Below, in pieces: positions 23,401 to 33,700 of a stretch of DNA of 64,000 nucleotides. How positions within the stretch are numbered: position 1 is the first letter of the stretch; every line of letters begins with the position of its first letter. A program made the translations under genes and the position numbers. The notes under the pieces are model-generated. The model was not told the DNA's origin. It did no database searches and saw nothing but the letters and a program-made list of their open reading frames with translations. This stretch comes from Cladopsammia gracilis (Eukaryota > Cnidaria > Anthozoa > Scleractinia > Dendrophylliidae): assembly GCA_022457155.1 (NCBI GenBank), contig JAJGOT010000418.1, positions 512,501 to 576,500 on the forward strand, in the 5' to 3' direction.

Positions 23401-25040
23401 GGCTGCCGTGCAAAACCTCTATAAGATACATAAAAAATAAAAACAATTAAGCAGCAAAGTTTAATATTTTGATTGATAGATAAAAATATCAGCTACAAAT
23501 ATGTATGGTAGAGAATTATAAGCGGCATTATGTTATGTAATAGGAGGCCTGGCTCCTCAGCGCCACACTTCGTTCGTTTGTCATTCGGTGACGAGGCCTT
23601 GATTTTGTGATTAAAAATATCAGTCAAAAACGCCTGAAGTGGATTCATTCCTATTTATATGGGTATAAAGTAAATATCCATACAAAACTAATGTGGTGGT
23701 AACCTATACAAGAACAATAATAAGGAGGTTTATTTATTTTTGTTTATTTTTTTGTTGAATATTTATTCAGGAGCATCTGATTTACCATACAAAGCTAGTT
23801 TAAACAGAGCCCTGACTAAATTAACAATTTAAACAACTAATACTAGATAACACGATACTTTCATTAATTATTAGCATTCTGTATCAACCCTATATGAACT
23901 GTATTGGTAAATTTTCATTTATTTTGTATTTTCCTTATGAATTATTAATGAATTTTAATTTATACATACTGGTCCAACATACGAACGTCATCTTTATCAG
24001 TGATGTTATATTTCTCAAGTAGTTCCACCATCTGTAATCCTTTCTCACAAGATCTTTCATACTGGTACTTGCGGTCCGAAAAATATTTATCTTCCTTGCT
24101 AAAAACAGGATCCTTCTCTAATAATGATTCTACAAATTAATGTAAAAAAACAGAAGAGAAAAGAAGATAATCAAATAATTTATGTTATCACTGACAGAGA
24201 ACAGTTTAGTATTACCTTTAGAAAGATGATTTATGTACTTATTTACAGACTTGATACCCCCCCCCCCCAATTGCATTCTCTGTTAACCAAACACACCCCA
24301 GTCATCAATGCCTTGAGCCCCTTTAACATAACCTGATTTTCTGAAGTGTTTCAAAAAAAGAAGTAAATAAAAACAAAAGAAAAGTTTAGTTTGGTTTTAT
24401 TTGTTAACTATAATATGTTAGCAAAAAAGATTTATTGATTGGAACATGACAACAAGTTATTTTGTTTAAGGGCTGGTAAAAAGAACAAGACTCCTAGCTG
24501 TTTGACCATGATCTCCCCAATAGCGATATTTCACTGTTTACAAACATTACCATTATGTTAAATTTGTTTTGTTATTCAAATTTGCCAACTATTAAAGAAA
24601 AGAACTATTTGTTTCAACAGCCAATAGTTCTCTAGTTGGCACATTAATAACAATAGATGACGTAACGAGAAATATCGCTATTGTGCAATCATTTTCAATA
24701 AAATCTTATCAGGGAATTCATCTAACAGAATATGAACTACAGTGATTTTCCTGCTAATGTCATTCTAAACACCACACAATTTAATTGTTAAACCGAGTTA
24801 AAACTGCCTTAAGCAACTTACAGACTTGAGGTTCCACCAAGAGCCTTCAATTTATGATCCCAGGGCAAGCCGCTGGACAATTCAGAAGCTCGAATATTTT
24901 ATGAGCTTACCTAGGAATCTTTTTCTCTCCGTTTTCTCTTTTCCTCCATAAAGTAAATAAGTCAGCTCGGTTGGGTTAAAAGAAGCTTTCTCTCGCTCCC
25001 TGACTAAATCAGGATTAATTTTGGTGGCAGAAGACTTCAT
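11478..25040 (-). CDS. ACOX1: Peroxisomal acyl-CoA oxidase 1 (16 exons, one frameshift)
   Basis: The enzyme catalyses the first step of peroxisomal beta-oxidation, oxidising acyl-CoA to trans-2-enoyl-CoA with FAD and making H2O2. Exons: 25040-24911, 24129-23970, 22794-22734, 22028-21935, 21608-21501, 20936-20816, 17992-17871, 17344-17175, 16641-16479, 16257-16067, 15682-15524, 14903-14798, 13653-13504, 13011-12941, 12356-12221, 11540-11478. All introns are GT-AG. Family signatures in order are NPDLVRERE near the start, [45 protein letters not shown] (holding the catalytic Glu position), [10 protein letters not shown] and the C-terminal PTS1 SKL. Corrected length is 667 residues against about 660 in human. 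The start is the first in-frame ATG after a TGA. Exon 6 has five Ts at 20880-20884 where four keep frame; as read, translation stops in exon 7. Confidence 0.93.
11752..12009 (+). mobile_element. MITE of the GAGCAGTTTTCAA family, copy 1
   Basis: Its ends (GGGCAGTTT.. and ..AAAACTGCTC) and its body, with GTCAAAAGTAAT, CGCGCCACTTTCTC, AACCAATCA and GTTGGTTCATTGGATTG, match the better-preserved copy at 55259-55527. A TA precedes the left end. It lies in the last ACOX1 intron. Confidence 0.7.
12039..12125. repeat. Short minisatellite, GGATGGTGTGACCCAAAA unit
   Basis: About four degenerate copies of a 20-25 bp unit lie just after the MITE, inside the last ACOX1 intron. Confidence 0.6.
12348..12572 (-). 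repeat. 45-bp minisatellite spanning the ACOX1 exon 15 acceptor
   Basis: Five copies start at 12348, 12393, 12438, 12483 and 12528. On the gene strand each unit contains a pyrimidine-poor intron end, TTGCAG (or a variant) and the first bases of exon 15 (GCCTGAAGC). Only the lowest-coordinate copy leads into the real exon; the other four are decoy acceptors upstream of it. Confidence 0.9.
13873..14606 (+). mobile_element. TTAA-flanked MITE of about 730 bp (GGTTACAGTGTAC ends), copy 1
   Basis: It is flanked by TTAA at 13873-13876 and 14603-14606, with terminal inverted repeats GGTTACAG..CTGTAACC. The body is about 90 percent or more similar by eye to 36036-36762 in the same orientation. Open frames on both strands are conserved between copies but have no known domains and look incidental. 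It is in the ACOX1 intron between exons 12 and 13. Confidence 0.8.
14712..14814 (-). repeat. 50-bp duplication spanning the ACOX1 exon 12 donor
   Basis: The block AATAAACAGTGC..GAATTGCTAT..TTTACCTTAGCACAGTGAAGTAA occurs at 14712-14760 and 14762-14814. On the gene strand each copy holds the end of exon 12 (CACTGTGCTAAG) followed by GTAAAT. The higher-coordinate copy is the real donor; the other is a decoy 50 bp into the intron. Confidence 0.8.
16272..16440 (-). mobile_element. Probable retroposon 3' fragment
   Basis: On the minus strand this ends in AATAAAGGATATTTATTTATTT, a tail-like run, after a more complex GC-balanced body containing TGCTCGGTCCCACTAGCAG. Such polyadenylation-signal-plus-AT-repeat tails are typical of LINE or SINE 3' ends. 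No coding part is visible. Confidence 0.35.
17471..17493. repeat. TTA microsatellite
   Basis: About seven TTA units lie in the ACOX1 intron between exons 7 and 8. Confidence 0.8.
17546..17840. repeat. Minisatellite of about 48 bp, GTCAGTTGATTTGAAGTGAC unit
   Basis: About six copies of CAGTTGATTTGAAGTGACNTTGAGTCATG.GGGT lie directly after the ACOX1 exon 7 donor (intron side). Unlike other arrays here, the unit does not include the donor itself. Confidence 0.85.
18457..18469 (+). repeat. 13-bp target-site duplication, left copy
   Basis: TCCTCTAATTGAT occurs here and again at 20056-20068, bracketing the Penelope-like element. Confidence 0.8.
18470..20055 (+). mobile_element. Penelope-like retroelement (5'-truncated, with 452-bp inverted arms)
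   Basis: The left arm 18468-18919 is the exact inverse of the right arm 19572-20023, around a 652-bp unique centre. The right arm carries the endonuclease end and 3' region; the left arm is a second, inverted copy of it. A 32-bp extension (20024-20055) sits only on the right. The insert is bracketed by a 13-bp direct repeat. Penelope-like elements are known for inverted or tandem terminal copies, a one-sided short extension and variable target duplications, which fits. It lies in ACOX1 intron 6, antisense to the gene. Confidence 0.88.
18915..19805 (+). pseudogene. Penelope-like polyprotein fragment: reverse transcriptase thumb plus GIY-YIG endonuclease
   Basis: This is an open frame of about 290 residues without the reverse-transcriptase catalytic core, so it is a truncated copy. 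Residues about 20-110 resemble the RT palm/thumb end ([31 protein letters not shown]). A Cys-rich segment follows ([10 protein letters not shown] and CEEC). The last 90 residues form a GIY-YIG nuclease: TYIGSS, R at [11 protein letters not shown], and the metal-binding Glu in [12 protein letters not shown]. The frame is intact to a TGA after LLF. The first codon is not a true start, because the left inverted arm runs into the frame. The intact frame and matching arms suggest recent insertion. Confidence 0.88.
20056..20068 (+). repeat. 13-bp target-site duplication, right copy
   Basis: TCCTCTAATTGAT, identical to 18457-18469, marks the right border of the Penelope-like insert. Confidence 0.8.
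20074..20163. mobile_element. Small imperfect foldback element
   Basis: The arms TTGTCATAACCTTGTCAAAG and the inverse of CTTTGACAATTTTATGACA pair imperfectly around a GATTCACT..AGTGAATC core. It is about 90 bp long and lies just outside the Penelope-like insert. Confidence 0.5.
20631..20838 (-). repeat. 71-bp minisatellite spanning the ACOX1 exon 6 donor
   Basis: Copies begin at 20631, 20702 and 20773, with a partial one at 20839. Each contains, on the gene strand, the end of exon 6 (CATCAGCCTATGCCTG) and GTATGT. The real donor is at 20815/20816; two decoy exon-end plus donor copies follow inside intron 6. Confidence 0.9.
20880..20884 (-). other. Frameshift site in ACOX1 exon 6
   Basis: Five Ts here (AAAAA on the gene strand) break the frame. 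Upstream reads LGKSSNF..VDGK in phase with exon 5, downstream reads [14 protein letters not shown] in phase with exon 7, and the two differ by one base. Removing one A makes the whole 16-exon gene continuous. It may be a homopolymer assembly error or a real null allele. Confidence 0.8.
22137..22408. repeat. 28-bp minisatellite of hairpin units
   Basis: Nearly ten copies of a unit hold GATATACTG-CACCAA-CAGTATATC, a perfect 9-bp stem with a 6-base loop, separated by AGAA. The copies are almost identical. The array sits about 110 bp upstream, on the gene strand, of the ACOX1 exon 4 acceptor. The spurious open frames through it are repeats only. Confidence 0.95.
23287..23423. mobile_element. MITE with AGAGGTTTTGCACGGCAGCC ends and TA flanks
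   Basis: The arms of about 38 bp are near-perfect inverses (GCACGGCAGCCATGTTGCATGG and the complement of CCATGTAACATGGC..), flanked by TATAG/CTATA. The whole is about 135 bp and lies in an ACOX1 intron. The TA flanks suggest a Tc1/mariner-type origin. Confidence 0.8.
24519..24682 (+). mobile_element. Short foldback MITE, copy 2 (AATAGCGATATTTC ends)
   Basis: The ends AATAGCGATATTTC and GAAATATCGCTATT are perfect 14-bp inverses. The body matches the inverse of 9412-9555. It is in ACOX1 intron 1. Confidence 0.75.
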
Positions 25041-25520
25041 TATTGCAATACTCGACGATGGACGCTCCACTTCGCCGCCTTCCAAAGGGTCAACTCGCTC
25101 GCTTCAGGTCACCGCGCAGTCACCGAGCAGTCCCTGCGAGATTGCCTGATAAATAATTTTTGCCTCGTCATGCAATCAAGAAAACGTTGTTGTGACAAAA
25201 AATTCGAAAATCGATGGAATGCAAGTAATTGGTTCTGTATTCTTGCCGAGATTCAAAATGCAATAATAACCTGTTTACACGTCTTTTAGAAAAGAGAGAG
25301 TTGAGTGTCACGCAAGACTTGCAACCGAGAAGAATCTAGGACCGAGTTTCATGTCTTCCTTCATGTACGCATTTTTATCTATCGCTACTCTATCGCTTTA
25401 GCTTCATCAAAGATTTGTAATGCACATGATTTGATTCACTTAATTAATCGCTATGTGTTGTTTCCATGCAGGTGGTTGTTCATAGAACTTAAGAAGGGAT
25501 CACAAAACTCTTCAAAAGTC
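25041..25520. promoter_or_regulatory. Shared ACOX1 / JmjC-oxygenase divergent promoter region
   Basis: The two start codons face away from each other with 480 bp between, so both 5' UTRs and promoters must fit here. No clear TATA box is visible at either gene. The arrangement suggests, but does not prove, co-regulation from a bidirectional promoter. Confidence 0.55.
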
Positions 25521-28500
25521 ATGCTGACTAAGTTTTCTATTATTCATACTTTTTTATCGTTGGTCATTTTTGCCGAAATCACTTTGTCTACGAGTTCGAC
25601 AAATAATAAGCTTAACATTCCTGAATTCCCTCCACAAATTGTCGTGTCTGAAGATGAAAACTCTCCCACCGGACATCTTCAGCCGCTGGGGTATCAACGT
25701 GCCTCTGATGGGCCAGTTAAAGAGTACACTGAGGTTCTCAGGCCAGAAGATTTTTGGAAAAAGCATGTTCGATGGTCTGTTCCTCTTGTCTTCCGTCAAG
25801 GGATTGGAAAATCACCCGCTTTGTCAACATGGGTAGATGATGATTATTTGAAGGAGAACTATGGTGATTTGGATGTACTGATCGAGTTAAAAGAGGAGAA
25901 TCGGTCACACTCGACTCAGAGAATGAACTTCTCCGAGTTTCTCTCTCGGTACAAGCAGGAAGACATTTATGCTGTTACTGTTCTGCCCGATCCTATGAGG
26001 AAAGAAATTCAGGTAACCGGGGTGGGAATCCTAGTAATCAAAAACGTACATTTACACAACAACGGGTTACATACATAGACACGTGTTTATTTATTCAAGG
26101 TACAAAAAATTAAACAAAATACCAAAGAATATCTTGAAATGATAAAAAAAAAATTCTTTTTTGATAGACCCTTGCATGTTTCCTACAGGGTTTTTTTTTA
26201 AAGAAAAAATACATTTTTTTTTTCTTTTAAGAAAAGCACAAAAACTTATGTAAAAAATCAAAATACTTTGTTATGTTAGATTAAGAATGGAGTCATCTTA
26301 TTGCTAAAACAAACCCGTATAACTTTTACATTTAGAATGATTATCCATCTGCTGTTGTAATTAGTATATAAATGTATGATGGGGATCTTCCTAGAAAAGC
26401 TCAATAGAGCTTGCTAAGATCTCCTGCCATTATATGTTTTATACCAGCAGAGATTTAACTGTAAAATGAAACCAATGTAATATAATGGACAAATAAAAAA
26501 AAAAAATAAAAAAAAAATAAATACATCATATATATTAAGACTTAATCAATTTAACCAATAATTATTAATAATGAAGAAACAGAAGGTCGGTAATATCATG
26601 TCCCTTTATGGGAAGGTAACTTTAATACCAGGCTGAGAGAGGAAATAAAATTGTCCTTGTGTATCTGTAAAATACCCCATTAGTTCAGCCCCAAAAGGAG
26701 AAACATACCGACTTTTTAGAATATTTAACTAACTTTCCTACCATCCTTCCTGATTCAGGTACCACACTGTTTGCTTTGTGGTTCTTTTCTTGATTATATT
26801 CATGAAACAAACTTTTGGATGAGTTCAGGAGGAACGCGCTCAGTCATCCATTATGACGCAGATCACAATCTTCACTGCCTGGTTTCCGGACGCAAGGATT
26901 TTATCATGATAGAGAGAAAGCATTACGAAAACTTGTACTTTTTTGAGATGGTAAACAATTTATTATCATGGTTTATTCTGTTAGCTCCTTATGCTCCTTT
27001 CTACTCTTTCTATCCCCCCTTAACCACTGTTGCCTCCACTCAACACTGCCATTGACCCCACTCACTCTTTGCAACCTTGTCTATGCTCCCCCCTCACCCT
27101 AACAAAACCCATATAATACCCAAGTTCAAGTCCCATATAATACCCCTTCCAACTCACCCTTACAAAACCCCTCCTAACTAACCCTAAGGAAACCCCCATA
27201 CTACCCCTTCCAACTCACTGTACCCAACCCTCCATATACTCTGCTCACCCTACCCTCCCAATTCACCCATTCACCCTACCCAACTCTCCTTATTACCCCT
27301 ACCCCCCCCCCCCATCACACCCAACTCTGTTTATGCCTCCATTCACTGTACCCAAACCCTCCCTTTACCCTTTGCCATCCCTTCACAACCATCTTCCTGG
27401 CTGTCATGCTTCCCAACCTGCTACCTAATGACGATCCCTTCTTACCCTACCCTACCCAACCCTCTCCTTTTATGACCCTAGCCATTCCTCATGGCCCCCA
27501 TTGACCCCACCCAATGCCCCTAAGCCTTATGCCCAACCACTGAATTGTAGATGATCAGAATCCTTTTTTGTTTCCATAACAAACAAAACTGTGATTTATT
27601 TTGCAGAAACAGTATTCAGGATCCTCATTTTCTGGAATTGACCCTAACAGTGTAGATCTGCTGGAATTTCCTAATGTGGCAAAGGTGCCTTGGACATATG
27701 CAACACTTGAACCAGGAGACTGCATTTATATTCCAGCAGGTAAGTGCTTATGTGATGGATGTCCTTATGAGGTCAGACAATGTTATATTTAACAATTTTA
27801 CAGCATGTGTGATAATGGCTCACAGGGTCATACTATTTCCACCCGTACTCCAGGTCTCACAGGGTTCCTACTATTTCCATGTGTACTCCAGGGCTGGGTT
27901 GTTCAAGGTGCAGTTTAGCTAACCCAGGGTCAGCATCAATTTTGATTCCAGTTAAATAATAAATCAATGAAGATTATTTTTTTCTTTTAAAGTATTTTTG
28001 CCCTTTCATTTTTTTTCGTTTCTGACTTGTCTTTGCATTTAACTTATAATTAGCTTTTGAAAACACTTCCAATAAGAGAAATTAAATCCTTTGTTAAGTT
28101 TTAATCCAAGGTTAGCATTGACCACCTTTCAAACAACCAGGCCCAGGTCTTTTCCAGGACTTACACACATCTTTTGCAGTTGGAGAATTCCAATAAAAAG
28201 CCCGACCATACCATTCAGCAGCAGATGGGGGGGGGGGGGGGGTATAAGGTTATGTACAGTTTTAAGTATCAGTGGTATGGGTACAGCTGTATGGGCCATA
28301 AGGATTTCATCCACAGAACCCACAAGTTAGAAATTCCATTCATGTTTTTTTAGCGAAATTTTAACTACATGTATCTTGTAAATAGCTATTATCTTAATTT
28401 ATCCTGTATTGAGTTGTAACTTCTTTAGGTGTCCCCAATTAGCAGTAATGCTAAATTTTATTGACACATTAATAAAGTTATGATGATGATGACTGCTTAT

Positions 28501-29053
28501 ACATGAATAAATAATAAAAATCTCTGTTTTCTCCACAGAATACATTCATCAAGTCAGATCATACAACAGAACTATATCAGCAACAATTCTCTTCACTTCA
28601 GGTCCTTCAGTGGCAACACCCTTTGAACCAGAGGGTTGCAACAAGGAACCATTTGAGTACACACCCCTCAGCGATGTTAAAGTACACTGGACATATAATA
28701 AGGGAGATGCATATATAGAGATGGGATACATGAATATCGAGGTTATGCGGCACAGTATTCTAGCTACCATGAGAGAAAGGAATGAAGAAAACTTGACTAA
28801 AGATGCCTTTGTTCAGTTGTTGGCGGAATATGAGGACAAAGCATTTGAATATGAAGAAGACAATGTCAAAGAAGATGCAAGAGTTATTTTTGATCACTAT
28901 TTAGATCCTGAAGGCAAAGGGGTTGTTACAAAAGATGATGTATTACACATTCCAAGAGAAACTTTAAAGACACTTGCCAGACTTATTGACCCCCCTCATG
29001 GTCCACTGGCTAAAACTGGAAATGGTGCACAAGCAACACATGAAGAACTTTAA
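25521..29053 (+). CDS. JmjC-domain 2-oxoglutarate/iron oxygenase with signal peptide and EF-hand-like tail
   Basis: Four exons, 25521-26012, 26759-26950, 27607-27739 and 28539-29053, join in frame to 443 residues. The start is the first in-frame ATG and gives a hydrophobic leader (LTKFSIIHTFLSLVIFA), so the protein probably enters the ER or is secreted. The JmjC fold is shown by an HxD motif in VIHYDADHNLHCLVSGRKDF, then PGDCIYIPAEYIHQV, which supplies the distal iron-binding His. That spacing matches the JMJD5/JMJD7/FIH-like hydroxylases more than the histone demethylases. Near the C-terminus DPEGKGVVTKDD resembles an EF-hand calcium loop. The substrate is unknown. AATAAA follows within 10 bases of the stop. 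Intron 2 is unusually C-rich. Confidence 0.9.
26995..27545 (+). other. Strand-asymmetric C-rich, G-poor block in JmjC intron 2
   Basis: For about 540 bp the plus strand is built from CCC-rich words (ACCCT, AACCC, CCCCTTCC) with very few Gs, and has a C-run near 27304-27315. It could be a degenerate CCCTA/ACCC-type simple repeat. It contains no gene. Confidence 0.6.
28226..28242 (+). repeat. Poly-G tract
   Basis: A run of about 15 Gs lies inside JmjC intron 3, one of more than a dozen long G or C runs in the window. Confidence 0.85.
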
Positions 29054-30506
29054 TGATCAATAAATGAAATCAGTTTATTCAGTTTACTTTATACCCTGAC
29101 TATCATAATTATGCTATGGCAGGAACAAATCTTAACAGTCACCTTAATGAATTAATTTAGCATCCGGGGGGCTAATAATATTTACTTTTGTTAGCTCAAG
29201 GGAGGTACTTATTTCCTTTTTGACAAAAACATGCGAAAGTGAAAAAGCACCTTAATGAACAATAACAGAAAATGTACAATTCACATTGTCAGAACAACAG
29301 TAAAAAATTAGGGTCGCCACGAAGCTCTCGGAATGCCTCACAGGATTGACTGAGAAAACAGAGCTTTGTGATACCCAGGGCCAATAAAATCAGAGGTTCT
29401 AAAGAGCTTCGTGGCACCTGAAAAATTAATGGTTCGCACAGTCTGAATAAAGCTGAACCATTTTAACAAAACCACATTCAAAAGGGGGGGGGGGGGGTAT
29501 TAGAAGGTTCTAATTTGAATCATTAGGGTACTTGGAGCTATGATCCCAGACAATGCTGTTATCATAGTGCTACCTATCTTACTTTAAATGCACTGTTTTA
29601 CCCAGGTTTTAGTTGTATTTTATCTCAGTCTGTATAAAAACAACAAGCTACAAATCTTACGTTTGCAAAATAAAAAAAGAAGTGGAATATTGCCTAGTAT
29701 CAGATGAATACTGCTTAAACTAACTAGCAAATTTTAACCCCCCCCCCCCCCAAAAAAAAAAAAAAAAAGAAGAAGCTATTTAAACAATTTCTCCCATTGA
29801 TAACAGTATCTGTTGTTACTGAAGGGATTTCCATGTCTTTAATTAAATAAAGTATCTATCTACATGTATCTATTACATTATAATCTTTAATTTAACAAAT
29901 CTGAAAATCGTTAGTGGATTTGATTGGAAAATTATGACCACATTTCACAGAGTGCAACTGTTTACTTCTGTAAAGAAGTAACCAATTGCACCTCACAAAA
30001 TCTGGACATTTTGAGTTTTTCTTCCCCAGTGAAAGTATATTTAATAATTTTTTATCATGTTAGGGAATAATAAGCAGCCAGAACATTGCCATCCCAGATG
30101 CTTCTATATTTTAAAAGGTTCTGATGTCATGATCATCTGGGTCAAAACATGGTTGTGTCAAACAACAGCTTTCAGTTTTACTCATGGAGACAAGCAAAAG
30201 TCACCAAAAAAAAATCATTTACCTTTGAGAGATGGAACATTCTCATTGCTTACTAAGGGTCCTTATTATTAAGGGATGAACCATTTTATTTTTCACATGC
30301 AGTGGTAAGCGTATTTTAAAATATTCCATCGCTATGTTTGTGGAAGTATACAATCAACCCAAAGTGATGAAAAAAAATTATTCTAATTTAAACAAAGAAT
30401 CATTGGCTAAAAAAAAATAGCCCCATGACCTTCACACTGGCTTCTTGCCTTTGTTACCATTAAAGCAATGACAATCATTGCTGTACGGCGGGCCAGACTG
30501 GATCAC

Positions 30507-30508
<2 letters not shown>

Positions 30509-30541
<33 letters not shown>

Positions 30542-30543
30542 AA
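30509..30543. repeat. GAT trinucleotide microsatellite
   Basis: About eleven GAT units lie between the two convergent genes. Confidence 0.9.
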
Positions 30544-30646
30544 TGCTGAGCAACACAAGTCTGTCAAGCACACTTAATGTTCCTGAAATCACCCCAACAT
30601 TTTTTATTAACAAAGACAAATGATAGGAGCCACTATGCTATGATGT

Positions 30647-30732
30647 TCCACTCCTCTGTTTACTTAATACAGTGTTGTTGAACAACAGGTCCACTCCTCT
30701 GTTTACTTAATACAGTGTTGTTGAACAACAGG
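30647..30732. repeat. 43-bp tandem duplication in the XRCC5 3' UTR
   Basis: Two near-identical copies of CCACTCCTCTGTTTACTTAA..GAACAACAGG lie just past the XRCC5 stop. Each contains a small GTTGTT/AACAAC inverted repeat. Confidence 0.85.
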
Positions 30733-30793
30733 TCAGATTTGGATGATGGAAATGCATTAGGTTGATAATTATTTCTGAACAGAAGTATCTGTT

Positions 30794-33700
30794 TTACTCC
30801 ATCATCTCCAACTGCAATAACAAAGTGATAAACCAAAGAACCAAAATTAGTATTAGTAATCTGGCAGCCATCAACACAAATCATTTCATAAACTGTTTAA
30901 CTTGGCCATTTTTTAAACATAATGGTGCTTCATATTGAAATTGATTAAGACTCTAAAATTGGAGACAGGAGCAGGAGAAAGAGAGGAGGAAGGGAGAGAG
31001 AGAGACGGAGGAAAGGAGGGAGAGAGGGAGAGAAGGAAGGAGGAAGGAAAGGAGGGAGGGGAACCTACCAAATCATCAGCATCCTCCATTACATCATCAA
31101 CTGGAACTTCTTCTTTCTGACTTCCTCCATCTTCCAAGAACTAAAGAACAATCATCACTTTCAAATAAATGCCACTTACATAGAAACAGTGCTGTCATAC
31201 TTAATTTCTGTTCCCACAGAGATTTCATGCACTAGCAATAACATTACACTTGAAGGGGCTAGTCAAGGTCATCAAGCTCAAGACTCTCTTAAAACTCATA
31301 GGAACAGGAATATTTTCTGTTTTCTCGCAGTGATATAATGGTAACCAGTGGTGAATACATACCTGCTCAGAAGGTGGGGGCCTCCGGTAAAAAAGTGGGG
31401 TCCCAAGTGAAACAAAAACTTCAGCCCTTTGTACCCTATTTTCTCAACAAAATTGAGGGTGGGGATGGGGGGGGGGGGGGGGGGAGGGGGAGTCTGCCTT
31501 ATCTGTAAAACAAAGCCAGTGCCTGTTATCTCATTACCTAGGCATGGCAAAAGTTTGAAAAAATATAGAACATTTCCATGAGAATGTCCCTATAAAAGGT
31601 AAAGGTCACAACAATAGGAACATGGCCAGAGATTTCTCTTTTTGCTGGATAAGAAAGCTTCTTTTCCCCAGATGGGATTCTAGTTCAATGCAAGAGAATC
31701 AAAAGCATTTTTTAAGGTGTTCCCAAACAAGTCTGCCAATATCCACTCATAGGGCTCCCTTGGTGGAGAGAGAGTAGTGGTAAAAAAAAAAACAGCATTA
31801 CAAATGCGAGGCTCGGCAAACAACCCATCCTGTAATACATGTACGACATAAACTTACTTCTTTAGCTTGATCATCAGTGGCATTGCTATCAGCTGCTTCA
31901 GTTTGAGTGATCAAAGTTACTTTTTCTACCAACAAAAAAGTGCAGTTTTATCCATATGAATAAATGAATACAGAAATTTACATGTATATCACACTGATAA
32001 CAAAGGAAGTGGTTGCCCAGTCTCTCAAATCCAGGGCTCATGTATTACAAAGTTCTGTTAACGTTGTTATTCCTAAACAGTATGTAGATTGTAAAGCACT
32101 TGATCCCAACCAATTAATTATCATCCTTTCTCAGACACTGATTAGGTTACGTTTTACCAACTAAGACCTTACAGGAATACAGTGTAGATGTCTCTGTAGG
32201 AGAAAGCATTATTGTTGTATTTCCTACCTTTTTTAGCAGAAGACTTTACAGGAATAGATATCTCTGTAGGTAAAAGCATTTGTTGTATTGCCTACCTTTT
32301 GTGAGCAGAAGCCAAAATTCATGACCCCTTTGGTTAATTATCTTCTCTTTCAATTCTTGGAGAAATGTGTTTAACATTGCGGATTCGCCAGCCTAAAAAA
32401 ATCATGAATCTGATGTTAGCGCACTCCAAAAGATAATGATTATTTTTTGTGTTAACTGACATAGTACCAAGTAACTGGACTGGTGGTACATGCACATCAG
32501 GACAGCAATGCTGGTATCCCTGTGGTATCCTTACCTTCATAGCTTCTTCTCTCAGTGTCTTTACACAGTCCAATGCCTTGACATAGAACTGGTCTCTGAA
32601 TGAATCCAGCACTAACTGCAGGATCCGCTCCCTCATTTGTTTGGCAGCTGTTGTGTTACAATGAGAAAGAACAAAATGCTTTTAATTAATACATGATAAA
32701 TATTTCCATGAACTTCAAAAAATTATTTTTCCTGACTCATTTTAGAGACAACCCATTTTAGCAGTCAAACAACTTGCACTGGCAACCCACCTGTATAGGA
32801 AACCAGTTTCACAGGACACCCACCTTCATCAAACTTGTCTTCATCCTTCTGACTAATGATAGCTCGGAAGTCTCCAACAGGATCAACTGTGCCAACCTGA
32901 AAATAAACATAAATGAAAGATAAAGTGAGCATGCATGAACCAAGGTACAGATACTGGTGATACATGTAAGAAAGATAACGTGAGCATGCATGTACCAAGG
33001 TACAGATACTGGTGATACATGTAAGAAAGATAAAGTGAGCATGCATGTACCAAGGTACAGATACTGGTGATACATATAAGAAAGATAAAGTGAGCAGGCG
33101 TGTACAACAAACAACAACAACAACAACAACAATTTATTTACAAATAATAATAAAACAAATTATATTAGCAACCCGCAAATAACTAAAGTTAATCGTGGCG
33201 GGTTGCTACACACTAAACATATAACAAAGATAAAGTGACCATGCATGTACCAAGGTGCAGATACTGGTGATACATGTAAGAAAGATATTTAAGTGAGCAT
33301 GCATGTACCAAGGTACAGATACTGGTGATTATATAAAGAATTTATTAAACCCATTGAAAACAAGGACTTCTGTGGTGAACAAAATTGAGGATGCAGACAT
33401 GCATTCATGATTATAAACTTGTACACAAAAGCATTTAGCTAAATCAGCAGGGTGTCATGGTTACCTGTGTAACATTTCCTTTTGCCAAACTTGCCATGCT
33501 AAAGTCAGTTTCATCATGATCATTGGTTCTTCTAGTTGAAGGTTCACCATTTTGTTCAACATCTCCACTACAGGTAAATAAGTAAAATAGCTGAGAATGA
33601 ATGAAACAAGCAACAATAACAGTCATATGGACAAGCACAATGACAAGTGTAAGTATGGAGAATGAACATTCATTAATTTTTATTAAGTTACATTGATCTA

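Larger units (their letters stand above)
29054..30793. other. Intergenic region between the convergent JmjC and XRCC5 3' ends
   Basis: No gene was found. It holds a poly-G run near 29485-29498, a poly-C then poly-A run near 29738-29768, a GAT microsatellite (about 30509-30543), and an AATAAA on the minus strand near 30603 that fits the XRCC5 3' end. A 43-bp tandem duplication lies at 30647-30732. Confidence 0.6.
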
